Notes: generated from the letters alone by a model not told the origin. Numbered from the stretch's first letter, positions 16,506 to 26,591 are shown. The stretch is 64,000 nucleotides of DNA from Mycobacterium gastri (GCF_002102175.1 NZ_LQOX01000109.1:1-64000), one strand, 5' to 3'. Made by a program: numbers and translations.

Positions 16506-18830
16506 CTACTGTGACGGCGCAGCCGCTGGGCCGAACGACGGTGGCGCGGCGGACTCCGCAGTGCCCCAGACCGTGTTGGGGGTGGCGGACAGCGAGAACG
16601 TCACGTCGCCGCCGGTGCGGATGAACGACTCCGGAAGGAATGTCTGATCGGTGGCCCGGCCGTCGACGCTGAGGCCGTTGATGTACTTCAGGCCGCTGCG
16701 TCCGGACGCGCCCGGGGCGATGATCCGGATGGTTTTGCCGCCCGGGATCGATACCTGCGCGCGATCGAACAGCGGTGTGTTCACGGTGAGGACCGGCGTG
16801 CCCGGGGTGCTCGGGAACAGGCCGAGCGCGGCCCAGACGTACCAGCTGGACTGCGCGCCGAGGTCGTCGTTGCCCGGCTCGCCGTCCGGTCGGGGGCCGA
16901 ATAGTTCGCTGCGCACCCGGTTGACCGTCTCCTGGGTCTTCCACGGTTGAGCGACGTAGTTGTACAGCCAGGGCACCCCGAAGTCCGGTTCGTTGCCGGC
17001 CCACATAAACGGCCTGTTGGGGCCCGCATTGAGTTCCGTCAGGAAACGGTCGAGCCGGTCGGCCGCGGCCTGGCGGCCGCCGAGAGCGGCCACCAGCCCG
17101 GCAACATTCTGCGGCACCAACCACAGGTATTGCTCGGCGTTGCCCTCGTCGTATCCGTCCTGGCCGAAGCCCCAGAGAGGCTCCACGAAGCCGGGCCCGA
17201 GGGGGAACGCGCCGTCGGAGTTGCGGGGCGAGAGGTAACCGGTGGCCGGATTGAACAGGTTCTGCCAGTACTGCGCCCGGTTCTGGAACTCGGCAGCGGT
17301 CACGGTGTCGCCGAGCGCGTCGGCGAACCGGGAGATGGTGAAGTCGTCGACCGACCACTCCAGCGTGATCGAGGCGCCGACGATGTTGTGGTCGGCGCGG
17401 AACTCGTCCGTCTGGGGTGCGTAGCCGCGCTCCAGGTAGGTGGCGATTCCGGGCCGCTCCACGTAGCCGCCCCGCCCGACACCGCCGTGGGTGGCTCCGC
17501 TGACCATGTAGCGCAGCGCCGTTTTGACGTCGAAGTCTCTGGCTCCGAAGGTGTAGAGGTTCACAATGAGCGGCACCACGTTGTCTCCGGTCATCTCGCC
17601 GGTCGCGGAATTGGCCAGGGCCCAACGGGGAAGCGATCCGCTTTGCTCGGCGTCGTTCACCAGCGACTGGGCCATATCGCTGGCCTGCGCCGGGAACAGC
17701 AGTGCCTGCAGGGCCGCCAAGCACCGGTAGGTGTCCCAGTCGGAGAAGTTGGCGTACTGGGTGTGACCCTCGGCCACGGTGTGGATGTTGCCGTCGAATC
17801 CGATATAGCGTCCGTCCGCGTCGTTGAACGTGTTGGGGTGCAACAACGTTCGGTATAGCGAGGTATAGAAGGTTTGCAGGTCGCCGCCGTCGGCGCCGGC
17901 CACCGTGATGCGGGCCAGCGCGGCGTTCCACTGCGCTAATGCGGCGGCGCGCACCTCGTCGAAACTCCGTCCGCCCTCGGCCGCGAGGTTGGCCCGCGCC
18001 CCGTCGACGCTGACGTAGGAAATCGCGGTCCGCGCCTCAAGCACCGAGCCGGCCGGGAACTCCACGTACCCCCCGCTGTAGATCGAATCCGCGCTGCGGG
18101 CACCGGGATAGACCGCGTCGCCGTCCCAGGTGCCATACGAGGTGAACGGCTGGCTGAACTTCATGGCGAAGTACACCGTGTAGGTGTTGTTCTTGCCGCA
18201 GAATCCGCCGCTGGTCGCTGATCCGGTGATCGTGGTGTGGTCCTGGCCGATCTGGATGGCCGCGGCGTCGTTGCCCGCCAGCGACGCACCGGAGCGCACG
18301 TGCAACAGCGCCGGCTGTCCATTGGCCGGATAGCTGAACCTGCCGACACCGGTGCGGGTGGTGGCGGTCAGTTCCGCGGTCACCCCGGTGGCGGGGAACC
18401 GCACCGTGTAATAGCCGGGCACGCCGACCTCGGTGCCGTCGTGGGCGATCTCCTCCCAATCGTCCCAGGGCCGCGAGCCGATCGGGGTGGTGGTCGGCAG
18501 CATCGAAATATCGCCGAACGCAGCGCAGCCCACTGAGGCGTGGGTCATGCTGAATCCGGTCGAGCGCTCGTTGTCGTGGTCGTAGCCGGCATAGGTGTCC
18601 GTGGTGTCCGGCGAGTACTGCACCATGCCGAACGGCACTGATGCCCCGGGGAAGTCGTTGATTTCGCCCACCGTTTCGCCACCCGTCCCGGTGCCGATGA
18701 GTGTATCGACGTGGCTGATGGGGTTCACGACGAACGCGGGTTGATCGGCGTGCGCCGCCGGTGGCGCACCGCTCAGCATCGCGCCGATCATCGCCGCTAC
18801 CAGCGCGGCCAGCGGCCTACCCGAGCGCAT
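16506..18830 (-). CDS. Exported GH92 alpha-1,2-mannosidase
   Basis: A 774-residue glycoside hydrolase family 92 protein, related to Rv0584. A Sec signal peptide covers about residues 1-28 (hydrophobic run ending AAHA|D), so it acts outside the membrane. The N-terminal beta-sandwich starts with [11 protein letters not shown] and [11 protein letters not shown]; the (alpha/alpha)6 domain has [13 protein letters not shown] and the acidic motif [21 protein letters not shown], which corresponds to the family GNDD..Q.SAWYV..ALG catalytic/calcium region. GH92 enzymes are Ca2+-dependent inverting exo-mannosidases; possible substrates are mannose caps of lipoarabinomannan, mannoproteins or host glycans. 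It lies alone between the lyase and the FAD oxidase genes. Confidence 0.88.
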   Translation of the reverse strand: MRSGRPLAALVAAMIGAMLSGAPPAAHADQPAFVVNPISHVDTLIGTGTGGETVGEINDFPGASVPFGMVQYSPDTTDTYAGYDHDNERSTGFSMTHASVGCAAFGDISMLPTTTPIGSRPWDDWEEIAHDGTEVGVPGYYTVRFPATGVTAELTATTRTGVGRFSYPANGQPALLHVRSGASLAGNDAAAIQIGQDHTTITGSATSGGFCGKNNTYTVYFAMKFSQPFTSYGTWDGDAVYPGARSADSIYSGGYVEFPAGSVLEARTAISYVSVDGARANLAAEGGRSFDEVRAAALAQWNAALARITVAGADGGDLQTFYTSLYRTLLHPNTFNDADGRYIGFDGNIHTVAEGHTQYANFSDWDTYRCLAALQALLFPAQASDMAQSLVNDAEQSGSLPRWALANSATGEMTGDNVVPLIVNLYTFGARDFDVKTALRYMVSGATHGGVGRGGYVERPGIATYLERGYAPQTDEFRADHNIVGASITLEWSVDDFTISRFADALGDTVTAAEFQNRAQYWQNLFNPATGYLSPRNSDGAFPLGPGFVEPLWGFGQDGYDEGNAEQYLWLVPQNVAGLVAALGGRQAAADRLDRFLTELNAGPNRPFMWAGNEPDFGVPWLYNYVAQPWKTQETVNRVRSELFGPRPDGEPGNDDLGAQSSWYVWAALGLFPSTPGTPVLTVNTPLFDRAQVSIPGGKTIRIIAPGASGRSGLKYINGLSVDGRATDQTFLPESFIRTGGDVTFSLSATPNTVWGTAESAAPPSFGPAAAPSQ

Positions 18831-18939
18831 CGCTGTCTACCCTCTCGACGTCTCGAGATGGATGGACGGACCGGACGGCGCCAGCGCATGGTCGATGAGT
18901 CGCTGCGGCGGCCGTGAGCCCAAACAAGGTGTGGCCGCC

Positions 18940-20325
18940 TCACATCGTTTCGGCGGGGAAGAGAATACCGGGGTTGAGGATGCCCGCAGGGTCGAAGCTC
19001 TGCTTGATTCGGCGCATCAGCGCGATCTTGGCCGGGTCTTCGAGCTGGAGGAAGTACGGGGTCTTGGCGTGGCCCAGGCCGTGCTCGCCGGAGATGGCGC
19101 CGCCCAATTCCATTGCGAGTGCAAAGATATCGGTCATCAGCTGCTTCTTCTTGGCCGGCTCCTTACAGATGATGGCCAGGTGCACGTTGCCGTCGCCGGC
19201 GTGGCCGCAACCGATCGCGGCGCCGCCCGCGGTCGCCGCCAGAGCGCGTGCGGCGCTGAGGAACTTCGGCATCGACGCGCGCGGCACGACGGTGTCGATG
19301 ATGTCGTCGGCGCCCGCGGCTTTTGCCGCCCAAAACGCCTTCTCGCGCGCCTCGATCAACTTGCGCGCCGAGCTTCCTTCCAGTACGTAGGCGTCGATGG
19401 CTCCCAGTTCGGCCAGCATCTCGCCGGTCGTCTCGACATCCTCGAGCAGTCGATCTGCGGTGCGATTCTCCACTGCCACAAGAAGATACGCTTGGCAGCT
19501 GTCGCGCACCTGATCCGGAATGCCCAGCTCCAGGTTCTGCGTGTGCACCAGCGCGGCCATTGTCAGGTTGTCGATGTATTCCAGGATGTAGGGCGCCAGC
19601 CCGCTGGCGACGATCTTGGGCACCGCCGCCATGATTTGATCGAAGTCGGCGAACGGGGCCAGCACGCTGGCGCTGTGGTCCAGCCGTGGATGCAGCTTGA
19701 CGATCACCTCGGTGGCCAGGGCCAGCGTTCCTTCCGAGCCGACGATGAGCTGGGTCAGGTCGTAGCCGGTGGACACCTTGGCGATTTTGCCGCCGGTTCG
19801 GATGATTTCGCCGCTCGGCAGCACTGCCTGCAGCCCGAGCACGTTATGGCGAGCTATTCCGTACTTGACCGCGCGCATACCTCCGGCGTTGGTTCCGACG
19901 TTGCCGCCGACGCTCGACGACAGCTCACCCGGATGAACCATGTAGCCCAGCCCGGAAGCGAGGGTCGCGGCGTCCAGTTCGGTCAGCGTCACCCCGGGCT
20001 GGACGACGGCGACCTGGTTAGCGGTGTCCAACTCCAGCACCCGATTCATTCGTTCGAACGAGATCAGCAGGCCGTCCTCGCACGGCCGCGCCGCCCCCGA
20101 CAAGCCGCACCCGGATCCGCGTGCCGTCACCGGCACGCGGTGGTCGGAGGCGGCCGTCAGCAGGTGCGAAACTTCTTCTGCGGTAGCCGGCTTGACGACG
20201 TAACCCGGTTTCTGCGGCGGCTGCGTTAACTCCTCGTCGTGGGAATAGTCGTCGGGAATTGCGTCGCCGGTGAGCACATTGGCGCTCCCGACGATGTCCA
20301 CCAGTCGCGCTGTGATGTCACTCAT
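18940..20325 (-). CDS. FAD-linked 2-hydroxyacid dehydrogenase (GlcD/D-lactate dehydrogenase type)
   Basis: A 461-residue FAD_binding_4 oxidoreductase, similar in length to Rv1257c. The FAD-binding half has VTARGSGCGLSGAA and ELSSSVGGNVGTNAGG; the C-terminal cap has CGHAGDGNVHL and GEHGLGHAK, the metal/His motifs of D-lactate and glycolate dehydrogenases. It should oxidise a D-2-hydroxyacid and pass electrons to an acceptor. There is no signal peptide; it is probably cytosolic or membrane-peripheral. It stands alone, with a P450 fragment 210 bp upstream. Confidence 0.85.
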   Translation of the reverse strand: MSDITARLVDIVGSANVLTGDAIPDDYSHDEELTQPPQKPGYVVKPATAEEVSHLLTAASDHRVPVTARGSGCGLSGAARPCEDGLLISFERMNRVLELDTANQVAVVQPGVTLTELDAATLASGLGYMVHPGELSSSVGGNVGTNAGGMRAVKYGIARHNVLGLQAVLPSGEIIRTGGKIAKVSTGYDLTQLIVGSEGTLALATEVIVKLHPRLDHSASVLAPFADFDQIMAAVPKIVASGLAPYILEYIDNLTMAALVHTQNLELGIPDQVRDSCQAYLLVAVENRTADRLLEDVETTGEMLAELGAIDAYVLEGSSARKLIEAREKAFWAAKAAGADDIIDTVVPRASMPKFLSAARALAATAGGAAIGCGHAGDGNVHLAIICKEPAKKKQLMTDIFALAMELGGAISGEHGLGHAKTPYFLQLEDPAKIALMRRIKQSFDPAGILNPGILFPAETM

Positions 20326-20534
20326 GGAAGGCCTCGTGTTTCTGCCGTGCCGGACAGCGACTCACTCTATAGCCGGCCGCGGCCGATAGGCAGGCGGTGC
20401 GGCTGCCGCATGGGCAATCTGCGTCAACTTGCCTGGCCGCTGCGCGCAGGTTGCGCGGCCGGCGCGGCCCGTCCTTGACGGCTCAGCCGCCAAAGGTCCG
20501 CGCTTCAACCCGATTTCCGTTGGTGGGCAGGCGA

Positions 20535-20775
20535 TTACCACGGGCGTTGGGTGTTCAGGCTCGGAGCGGGGGTGAAGGTGACCGGCAGCTTGCCCAGCCC
20601 GGTCATGCTCGGGTTGCCCAGATACTGGTGGACGCCGTCCAGGTCGACCCGGTAGCCGGGGATGCGGTCGAGCACCGCCCTGACCATCACCTCGGCCATC
20701 AGACGTGCCAGATGAGATCCGATGCATCGGTGTGGTCCCAGGCCGAAGGTTTGAACCTCACGCCCCAGAGCTGGT
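20535..20775 (-). pseudogene. C-terminal fragment of a cytochrome P450
   Basis: On the minus strand about 75 residues read REVQTFGLGPHRCIG (the heme-binding loop with its Cys ligand), then SHLARLMAEVMVRAVLDRIPGYRVD, and end in the usual P450 C-terminal beta strands at a TAA (20537-20535). Everything upstream of the heme loop is missing, and the opposite strand immediately begins the phosphofructokinase gene. The end of a P450 gene has therefore been cut off by a rearrangement joining it to pfk. No function remains. Confidence 0.75.
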
Positions 20776-20794
20776 CTGGCGTAAGGTGCGCCTC

Positions 20795-21931
20795 GTGAGA
20801 TCTTCGATACAGCGGATTGCGCTCAGCACTGGTGGCGGTGATGCGCCCGGGCTCAATGCCGTCATCCACGCGGCCACCCTGGCCGCACGTAATCGCGACT
20901 GGGAAGTTGTCGGGGTCCGCGACGGCCTCAACGGGTTGTTGTTGCCGGACGCCTATCCCGACGGCGGGTTGATCGAGCTCACCCGAGACCGCGTCCGCGG
21001 CATCATCCACCAGGGCGGCACCATCATCGGTACCACCAACCGCGGCAACCCCACCGCCTATCCGGTGCAACAGCCCGACGGCACCTGGATCGAGGTGGAC
21101 CGCACCCAAGAACTGTTGGGCCGCTTCGAGGAACACGGAATCGATGCCCTGATCCTGGTCGGCGGCGACGGATCGATGGCGATAGGCCAGCACCTGCACA
21201 ACGCGGGGCTGCGGCTGGTCGGGGTACCCAAGACGATCGACAACGACCTGGACAAGACGACCTCGACATTCGGCTTCGACAGCGCCGTCGACTTCGCCTC
21301 GGAATGCATCGACCGGCTGTTCACCACCGCGACATCGCACGGCCGCATCATCGTGGTGGAGGTGATGGGCCGCTACGCCGGCTGGATCGCCCTGAACGCC
21401 GGCATGGCGTCGGGAGTGCACGCGATCCTCATCCCGGAGATCCCCTTCAGTCTCGAACCGGTGGCCGCGGTGATCCGGGACCGCGAACGGCACGGCGCGA
21501 AGTTCTCCATCGTCTGCGTCGCCGAGGGTGCCCGGCCCATCGGCGGAGAGGTGTCGATAGTGGGCAAATCGGTGGGGCAGGCGGAGCGTCTTGGCGGCAT
21601 CGGAGCCAAAGTTGCCGCCGAGCTCGAACGGATGACGGGACGGGAGGCACGCACGGTGGTGCTCGGCCACTTGCTGCGGGGCGGCTCGCCGACCTCGTTC
21701 GACCGCCTGCTCGGCCTGCGCTTCGGCGCCGCGGCCGTACGGGCTCTCGACGAGGGGCACAGCGGTGTCATGGTGGCGCTGAATCCACCGACCGTCGACT
21801 ACGTGCCACTCGCCGAGGCCACCCACCGGCAGAAGACGGTCCCGCTCGACTGCGACTCGATCCTGACCGCGCGCGATATGGGGATCAACTTCGGAGACGA
21901 AATGCCCACCCATAGCGCGATCGGAGGATGA
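20795..21931 (+). CDS. 6-phosphofructokinase (PfkA family)
   Basis: A 378-residue PFKA-family kinase. STGGGDAPGLNAVI is the nucleotide loop; GGDGS (123-127) carries Gly at the position that is Asp in PPi-dependent enzymes, which favours ATP; PKTIDND (145-151) has Lys where E. coli PFK has Gly and contains the catalytic Asp149; MGRYAGWIAL is the fructose-6-phosphate site. It phosphorylates fructose-6-phosphate to the 1,6-bisphosphate. It is longer than and clearly distinct from the PfkA I recall from M. tuberculosis, so it is probably a paralogue. The GTG at 20795 is chosen because upstream codons read through the P450 fragment. It converges on PEP synthase with a 20-bp gap. Confidence 0.85.
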   Translation: MRSSIQRIALSTGGGDAPGLNAVIHAATLAARNRDWEVVGVRDGLNGLLLPDAYPDGGLIELTRDRVRGIIHQGGTIIGTTNRGNPTAYPVQQPDGTWIEVDRTQELLGRFEEHGIDALILVGGDGSMAIGQHLHNAGLRLVGVPKTIDNDLDKTTSTFGFDSAVDFASECIDRLFTTATSHGRIIVVEVMGRYAGWIALNAGMASGVHAILIPEIPFSLEPVAAVIRDRERHGAKFSIVCVAEGARPIGGEVSIVGKSVGQAERLGGIGAKVAAELERMTGREARTVVLGHLLRGGSPTSFDRLLGLRFGAAAVRALDEGHSGVMVALNPPTVDYVPLAEATHRQKTVPLDCDSILTARDMGINFGDEMPTHSAIGG

Positions 21932-21951
21932 CCCGACGGCGGTGGCCACGT

Positions 21952-24348
21952 TCATTGCCGCGACACCACCTGCTGCTCCAGCTCGAGGATCTGCCGGGTG
22001 GTCTTGACCACCACATCGGGGTTGAGGCTGATCGAGTCGATACCGATGCGCACCAGAAACTCGGCCATATCGGGGTAATCCGACGGCGCTTGCCCGCACA
22101 GCCCCGAGTGAATCCCGTTGCGGCGACAGCCTTCCACGGCCAGCCGGATCATCTGCTTGACACCGTCGTCGCGTTCGTCGTAGTCGAAGGCCACAATCTC
22201 GCTGTCGCGGTCGACGCCGAGCGTGAGCTGCGTCAAATCGTTGGAGCCGATGGAGAAACCGTCGAAGCGCTTGGCGAACTCGTCGAGCAGGATGACGTTG
22301 TTCGGGATCTCGCACATCGCATACACCTCGAGCCCGTTGTGGCCGCGCTGCAGACCGTGTTCGGCCATCGTCGCCAGCACCAGGTCGGCCTCGGCGACGC
22401 GGCGCACGAACGGCAGCATGATGACGACGTTGGTCAGCCCCATCTCCTCACGCACCCGTTGCATCGCACGGCACTCCAGCGCGAAACCCTCGGCATAGGC
22501 CGGATGTGCGTAACGCGACGCCCCGCGGAAGCCGAGCATCGGGTTACTCTCGGTCGGCTCGAACCCGCTCCCGCCGATCAGGCTGGCGTATTCGTTGGTC
22601 TTGAAGTCCGACATCCGCACCACCACGGGCTTGGGCCAGAAGGCCGCCGCGATGGTGCCGATGCCCTCCGAGAGCCGCTGGACGAAGAACTCGCCCCCGT
22701 CGGCATAGCCGTAGGTGAGCCGATCGATCATCCGGCGCGCCTCCGGGTCGTCGACCTTGTCGGGATGCAGCAGGGCCAGCGGGTGCACCTTGATGTATTC
22801 GCTGACGATGAATTCCATTCGGGCCAGCCCCACACCGTCGTTGGGCAAGAACGAGGTCTTGAAAGCCAGATCGGGGTTGCCCAGATTGATCATGATCTGG
22901 GTTCGTGGCCGCGCCAGGTCGGCGACCTCGGTGCGGTCGATGTGGAAGCCCACCTCGCCGCGGTACACCCGCCCGGTATCGCCTTCCACACACGACACCG
23001 TGACGAGCTGGCCGTCCGGGACGCTCGTGGTGGCATCGCCGGCACCGACCACGGCGGGGATGCCGAGCTCGCGCGCGATGATCGCCGCATGGCAGGTGCG
23101 CCCGCCGCGGTTGGTGACGACAGCGGCGGCGGTCTTCATGACCGGTTCCCAGTCCGGCGTGGTCGTGTCGGCGACCAACACCTGACCGGGCCGGAAGTCC
23201 GACAGCCGCGCGAGGTTGTCGATCCGTTTCGCAACGCCCGTCGCGACCTTCTCGCCGACGGAGCGGCCCTCGGTGAGGATGTCGCCTTTACCTTCCAGCA
23301 CATAGGTCTCTATGGTCGTCAGGCTGCGTTGCGAGGCCGCCGTCTCGGGGCGCGCCTGCACGATGTAAAGCTTGCCGTCCAGACCGTCTTTGGCCCACTC
23401 GATATCCATCGGGCGCCGGTAATGCCCTTCGATGGTGCAGGCGTAGCCGGCCAGTTCGAGTACGTCCTCGTCGGTGATGCAGAACCGAGCACGGTCGGCC
23501 TTCGGCGCGGGGATGTTGCGGGTTGTCTGCTTCGTCCCGCCCTCGACGAAGACCATCTTCACCGCCTTGTCACCGATCAGGCGGCGCAGCACGGCGCGGT
23601 GTCCGGCCAGATAAGTCGGCTTGTGGACGTAGAACTCGTCGGGGTCGACGGCGCCTTGCACCACGTTCTCGCCCAGCCCGTAGGCGCCGGTGACGAAAAC
23701 AACGTCGTTGAAGCCGGATTCGGTGTCGATGGTGAACATCACCCCGGAGGAGGCGAGGTCGGAGCGGACCATCTTCATCACACCGATCGACAGCGACACC
23801 TTGAACTGGTCGAAGCCCTGGTCGATGCGATAGTGGATGGCCCGGTCGGTGAACAGGCTGGCGAAACACCGGCGGCAGGCGTCGAGCAGGCTCTCGGCGC
23901 CGGTGATGTTGAGAAAGGTTTCCTGCTGGCCGGCGAAGCTGGCCGTCGGCAGGTCCTCGGCGGTCGCCGAGCTGCGCACCGCGAGACTGACATCCTCGCC
24001 GTACTCGTCCTGAAGCGTGCCGTAGGCGGCCACGATCTCGGTCGCCAGGTCGTCGGGAAGCCCTGCGCCGTAGACGATTTCCCGGGCGCGTTTGCCTTTG
24101 CGCGCCAGTGCGGTGACGTCGTCCGGATCGAGATTGTCGAGCTCGGCGTGCAGCGCGTCCCAGGCGCCGGCGCTGTCCAGCATGTGTTTGTAGGCCTGGG
24201 CGGTGATGGCGAACCCGTGCGGGACACGGATGCCCTGCTCGGACAGCTTCTGGTACATCTCGCCGAGCGAGGCGTTCTTGCCGCCGACGAGCGGGACGTC
24301 GTCGATGCCGAACTCTTCGAAGAAGCGAATGTAGTTGAACTTGCTCAT
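21952..24348 (-). CDS. ppsA: Phosphoenolpyruvate synthase
   Basis: A 798-residue PEP synthase converting pyruvate and ATP to PEP, AMP and phosphate. The N-terminal ATP-grasp domain has GGKNASLGEM and RSSATAEDLP; the swivelling phosphohistidine domain has GGRTCHAAIIARELGIPAVVG with the catalytic His; the C-terminal PEP/pyruvate barrel has the FSIGSNDLTQ motif and the acid/base Cys in GLCGQAPSDYP. All parts are intact and the length is that of the family. A good Shine-Dalgarno (GGAGGAAT) is just upstream of the ATG. The GltD-like remnant begins 20 bp upstream in the same direction and was probably once co-transcribed. Next to a phosphofructokinase it suggests a gluconeogenic/glycolytic switch unit. 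Confidence 0.92.
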   Translation of the reverse strand: MSKFNYIRFFEEFGIDDVPLVGGKNASLGEMYQKLSEQGIRVPHGFAITAQAYKHMLDSAGAWDALHAELDNLDPDDVTALARKGKRAREIVYGAGLPDDLATEIVAAYGTLQDEYGEDVSLAVRSSATAEDLPTASFAGQQETFLNITGAESLLDACRRCFASLFTDRAIHYRIDQGFDQFKVSLSIGVMKMVRSDLASSGVMFTIDTESGFNDVVFVTGAYGLGENVVQGAVDPDEFYVHKPTYLAGHRAVLRRLIGDKAVKMVFVEGGTKQTTRNIPAPKADRARFCITDEDVLELAGYACTIEGHYRRPMDIEWAKDGLDGKLYIVQARPETAASQRSLTTIETYVLEGKGDILTEGRSVGEKVATGVAKRIDNLARLSDFRPGQVLVADTTTPDWEPVMKTAAAVVTNRGGRTCHAAIIARELGIPAVVGAGDATTSVPDGQLVTVSCVEGDTGRVYRGEVGFHIDRTEVADLARPRTQIMINLGNPDLAFKTSFLPNDGVGLARMEFIVSEYIKVHPLALLHPDKVDDPEARRMIDRLTYGYADGGEFFVQRLSEGIGTIAAAFWPKPVVVRMSDFKTNEYASLIGGSGFEPTESNPMLGFRGASRYAHPAYAEGFALECRAMQRVREEMGLTNVVIMLPFVRRVAEADLVLATMAEHGLQRGHNGLEVYAMCEIPNNVILLDEFAKRFDGFSIGSNDLTQLTLGVDRDSEIVAFDYDERDDGVKQMIRLAVEGCRRNGIHSGLCGQAPSDYPDMAEFLVRIGIDSISLNPDVVVKTTRQILELEQQVVSRQ

Positions 24349-24368
24349 GATATTCCTCCGGTTGCGTG

Positions 24369-25004
24369 TTAGTTAGATGTCGTGGGGTCCGTTGTTGGCT
24401 TTGCGCAATGCCCAGACGTAGTCGGCGCGTTCACGGGCCTCGAAATCCTGGTCGGTTGAGGGCGGCCGGATTCGTCGAGCTCCATCAGCTCGACCTGAAG
24501 CTCGTCGTGGTCGAAGGCGGCGCTGGTGCGCAGCCAATTGATTCGTACGCCTTCGCGTTCGGCCTCGTGGACCTCGTGCGCGTGGGAGGGCGTCTGGGCT
24601 GCGGTGCGCCGGTAGATGATCACGGTGTCCTCGGCGCCTGGGCGGCGGGCGACGCGGGTGGCGTCCATGGCGGTGTCACCGAGGAACCGCTCCACCGCGT
24701 GGATGGCGACGGTCGCGTCCAGATACGCTCTGCTGCAGGAGGATTCGCAGGGGTGGCAGCAAACCCGGCGGTGGATGGCGACGAGTCGGCGCCACGCTTG
24801 CTCGTGGCGTCCGGCGCGGGCATCGGCAAGCCAGGCCTGGATGTTCTCCCCGGCCGGGCACTCGGCGTTGCACGGCGGTAGCAGGTCGACGTAGACCGGG
24901 CGGCGGTCGCGGATCGGGCCGGCGTGTTGCGCTCCGTGCAGCAGGTCGGGCAGGGCCGTGAGGTCGCCGCGGGGCGCGAGCTTATCGGTATCACCGGGCG
25001 TCAT
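24369..25004 (-). pseudogene. Collapsed GltD-like NAD(P)-binding oxidoreductase
   Basis: The open frame reads like two ends of a glutamate-synthase-small-subunit-type flavoprotein joined together. PPCNAECPAGENIQAWLADA and CCHPCESSCSRAYLDATVAIHAVERFLGD are the N-terminal iron-sulfur region. Then, with no FAD or NADPH fold between, EDTVIIYRRTAAQTPSHAHEV and VELMELDESGRPQPT are pieces from the C-terminal half. Near the end a different frame gives FEARERADYVWALRKANNG up to a stop, showing a further frameshift. About 200-300 residues are missing, so it cannot bind the flavin. It lies directly upstream of ppsA and divergent from a WS/DGAT gene. Confidence 0.65.
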
Positions 25005-25063
25005 GGTGCTGACGATATGACTCGTTGTGCGGCTGTGCTGCTTTCGTTTGGCCCTCAAGGTGA

Positions 25064-25077
25064 GGACTTCCGACTCT
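25064..25077 (+). promoter_or_regulatory. Weak DosR-box-like site
   Basis: GGACTTCCGACTCT between the GltD-like remnant and the WS/DGAT gene. It matches 10 of 12 fixed positions of the pattern GGACTTNNGGCCCT. Triacylglycerol synthases are often DosR-controlled, but the match is incomplete. Confidence 0.25.
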
Positions 25078-25111
25078 GATCGGGATGCGCGCAGCGGCGG
25101 AAAGTAGCGGA

Positions 25112-26515
25112 ATGGAGCATTTGACCGCCCTTGACGCTGCTTTTCTCGAGGTCGAAGACTCCGATCCGCATGTGAGTCTGGCGATTGGCGGGCTGTCGAT
25201 CATCGAAGGGCCGCCGCCGGCCTACGAAGAATTCGTCGCTGCCTTCACGCAGCGGGCGTCGGCGGTTCCGCGTTGCAAGCAGCTGCTGCGGACACGCCCG
25301 CTGGACCTCGGTCCGCCTGAATGGATCGATGACCCACACTTCGATATCTCGCGGCATCTGCACCGCCTGGCACTGCCACACCCCGGCGGCGACGCCGAAC
25401 TGTTCGAGATGGTCGCGACCGTGATGGAGCGCCGGCTTGACCGCGAGCGCCCGCTATGGGACTGCTTCATGATCGAGGGGCTCAGCGATGACCGGTGGGC
25501 GGTGCTGACCAAGCTGCACCACTGCATTGCCGACGGGATCGCGACCGCGCAGATGCTGGCGAAGTTCAACGACGGCGGCGGCGGCGACACCTTCGCGACC
25601 GACATCCGCGCCGCCAAGGAACCCGATCGGCATGGGTTTGGCCTGCCGAAGGTCGGCCTCAACCCGGTGAACTGGCTGAGCGGGATGGTGCGGGGTGCGC
25701 TGGACGCGGCCGCCGCTGTCGAGCATGTCGCGGTGGGCGCAGCCGAACTGGCGGGCAGTCTGCTCAACCCGGCACCGGAGTCGTCGCTGCACGGACCGGT
25801 CACGGCGATGCGTCGCTACCATGCGGCCCGGGTCCGGTTGGCGGACTTGCGCGAGGTTGCCCAGGCGTTCGGCGTGACGCTCAATGACGTTGCGCTGGCG
25901 GCAATCACCGCCAGCTACCGCAAGCTGATCCTGGACCGCGGGGAACAGCCCGGCCGCGACTCGCTCCGCACGCTGGTGCCGGTGTCGGTACGGGGGGTAA
26001 ACCAGTTCAGCGTGATCGACAACAAGGTCTCGGCGATGCTGCCGTTGCTGCCCGTCGACGAGGCGGACCCGGTGCAGCAGCTGCAGCTGGTGCACAGTCG
26101 GCTCACCCGGGCAAAAGGCAGCGGCCAACGTGAAGGAGTCAGTGCGGTCGTTTCGGCGGCGAGGAACGTCCCGTTCGCCTTCTCGGCGTGGACGATTCGG
26201 TTGCTCAGCCATCTGCCGCAGCGCGCGGTTGTCGGGTTGGCCACCAATGTCCCCGGTCCACGGAGCGAACAGAAGCTGATGGGCCGGCGGGTGCTGGAAA
26301 TCCTGCCGATCCCGCCGATCGCCCTGCAGTTGCGCACCGGTGTGGCGATGGTCAGCTACGCCGACAATTTCGTCTTCGGCATTACGGCGGACTACGACAC
26401 CGCGCCTGATATCGAAGCGCTGGCGGCGGGCATCGAGGACGGGGTGGCGCGGCTTCTCGAGGTGAGTCGCGCGCAGCGCGGCAGGCGCGGGCCCAAGCCG
26501 CGTGTTGCAGGGTGA
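25112..26515 (+). CDS. Wax ester synthase/diacylglycerol acyltransferase (WS/DGAT)
   Basis: A 467-residue acyl-CoA:diacylglycerol acyltransferase of the Tgs family. The N-terminus MEHLTALDAAFLEVED is the standard start, PLW is at 114-116, and the catalytic HHxxxDG motif is HHCIADG at 136-142. The C-terminal DUF1298 half includes NVPGPRSEQKLMGRRV and VMVSYADNFVFGITAD. It makes triacylglycerol or wax esters for storage lipid at the inner face of the membrane. The ATG at 25112 is preferred over 25085 from the family N-terminus. A possible DosR half site lies 35 bp upstream. A remnant of a second WS/DGAT lies 0.9 kb downstream. Confidence 0.9.
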   Translation: MEHLTALDAAFLEVEDSDPHVSLAIGGLSIIEGPPPAYEEFVAAFTQRASAVPRCKQLLRTRPLDLGPPEWIDDPHFDISRHLHRLALPHPGGDAELFEMVATVMERRLDRERPLWDCFMIEGLSDDRWAVLTKLHHCIADGIATAQMLAKFNDGGGGDTFATDIRAAKEPDRHGFGLPKVGLNPVNWLSGMVRGALDAAAAVEHVAVGAAELAGSLLNPAPESSLHGPVTAMRRYHAARVRLADLREVAQAFGVTLNDVALAAITASYRKLILDRGEQPGRDSLRTLVPVSVRGVNQFSVIDNKVSAMLPLLPVDEADPVQQLQLVHSRLTRAKGSGQREGVSAVVSAARNVPFAFSAWTIRLLSHLPQRAVVGLATNVPGPRSEQKLMGRRVLEILPIPPIALQLRTGVAMVSYADNFVFGITADYDTAPDIEALAAGIEDGVARLLEVSRAQRGRRGPKPRVAG

Positions 26516-26591
26516 GTTAGGTGGGCTGCCGGACCGCAAAGGCCAGGTAGCCCGCGAAAGCGCTCCGGTGGCGAGGCGGAAACTTAGCCGA

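Noticed and set aside
20699-22315. 538-codon leftward open frame across pfk
   Set aside because: The opposite strand holds a clear phosphofructokinase with all motifs; the frame is a shadow and also covers the P450 fragment out of phase.
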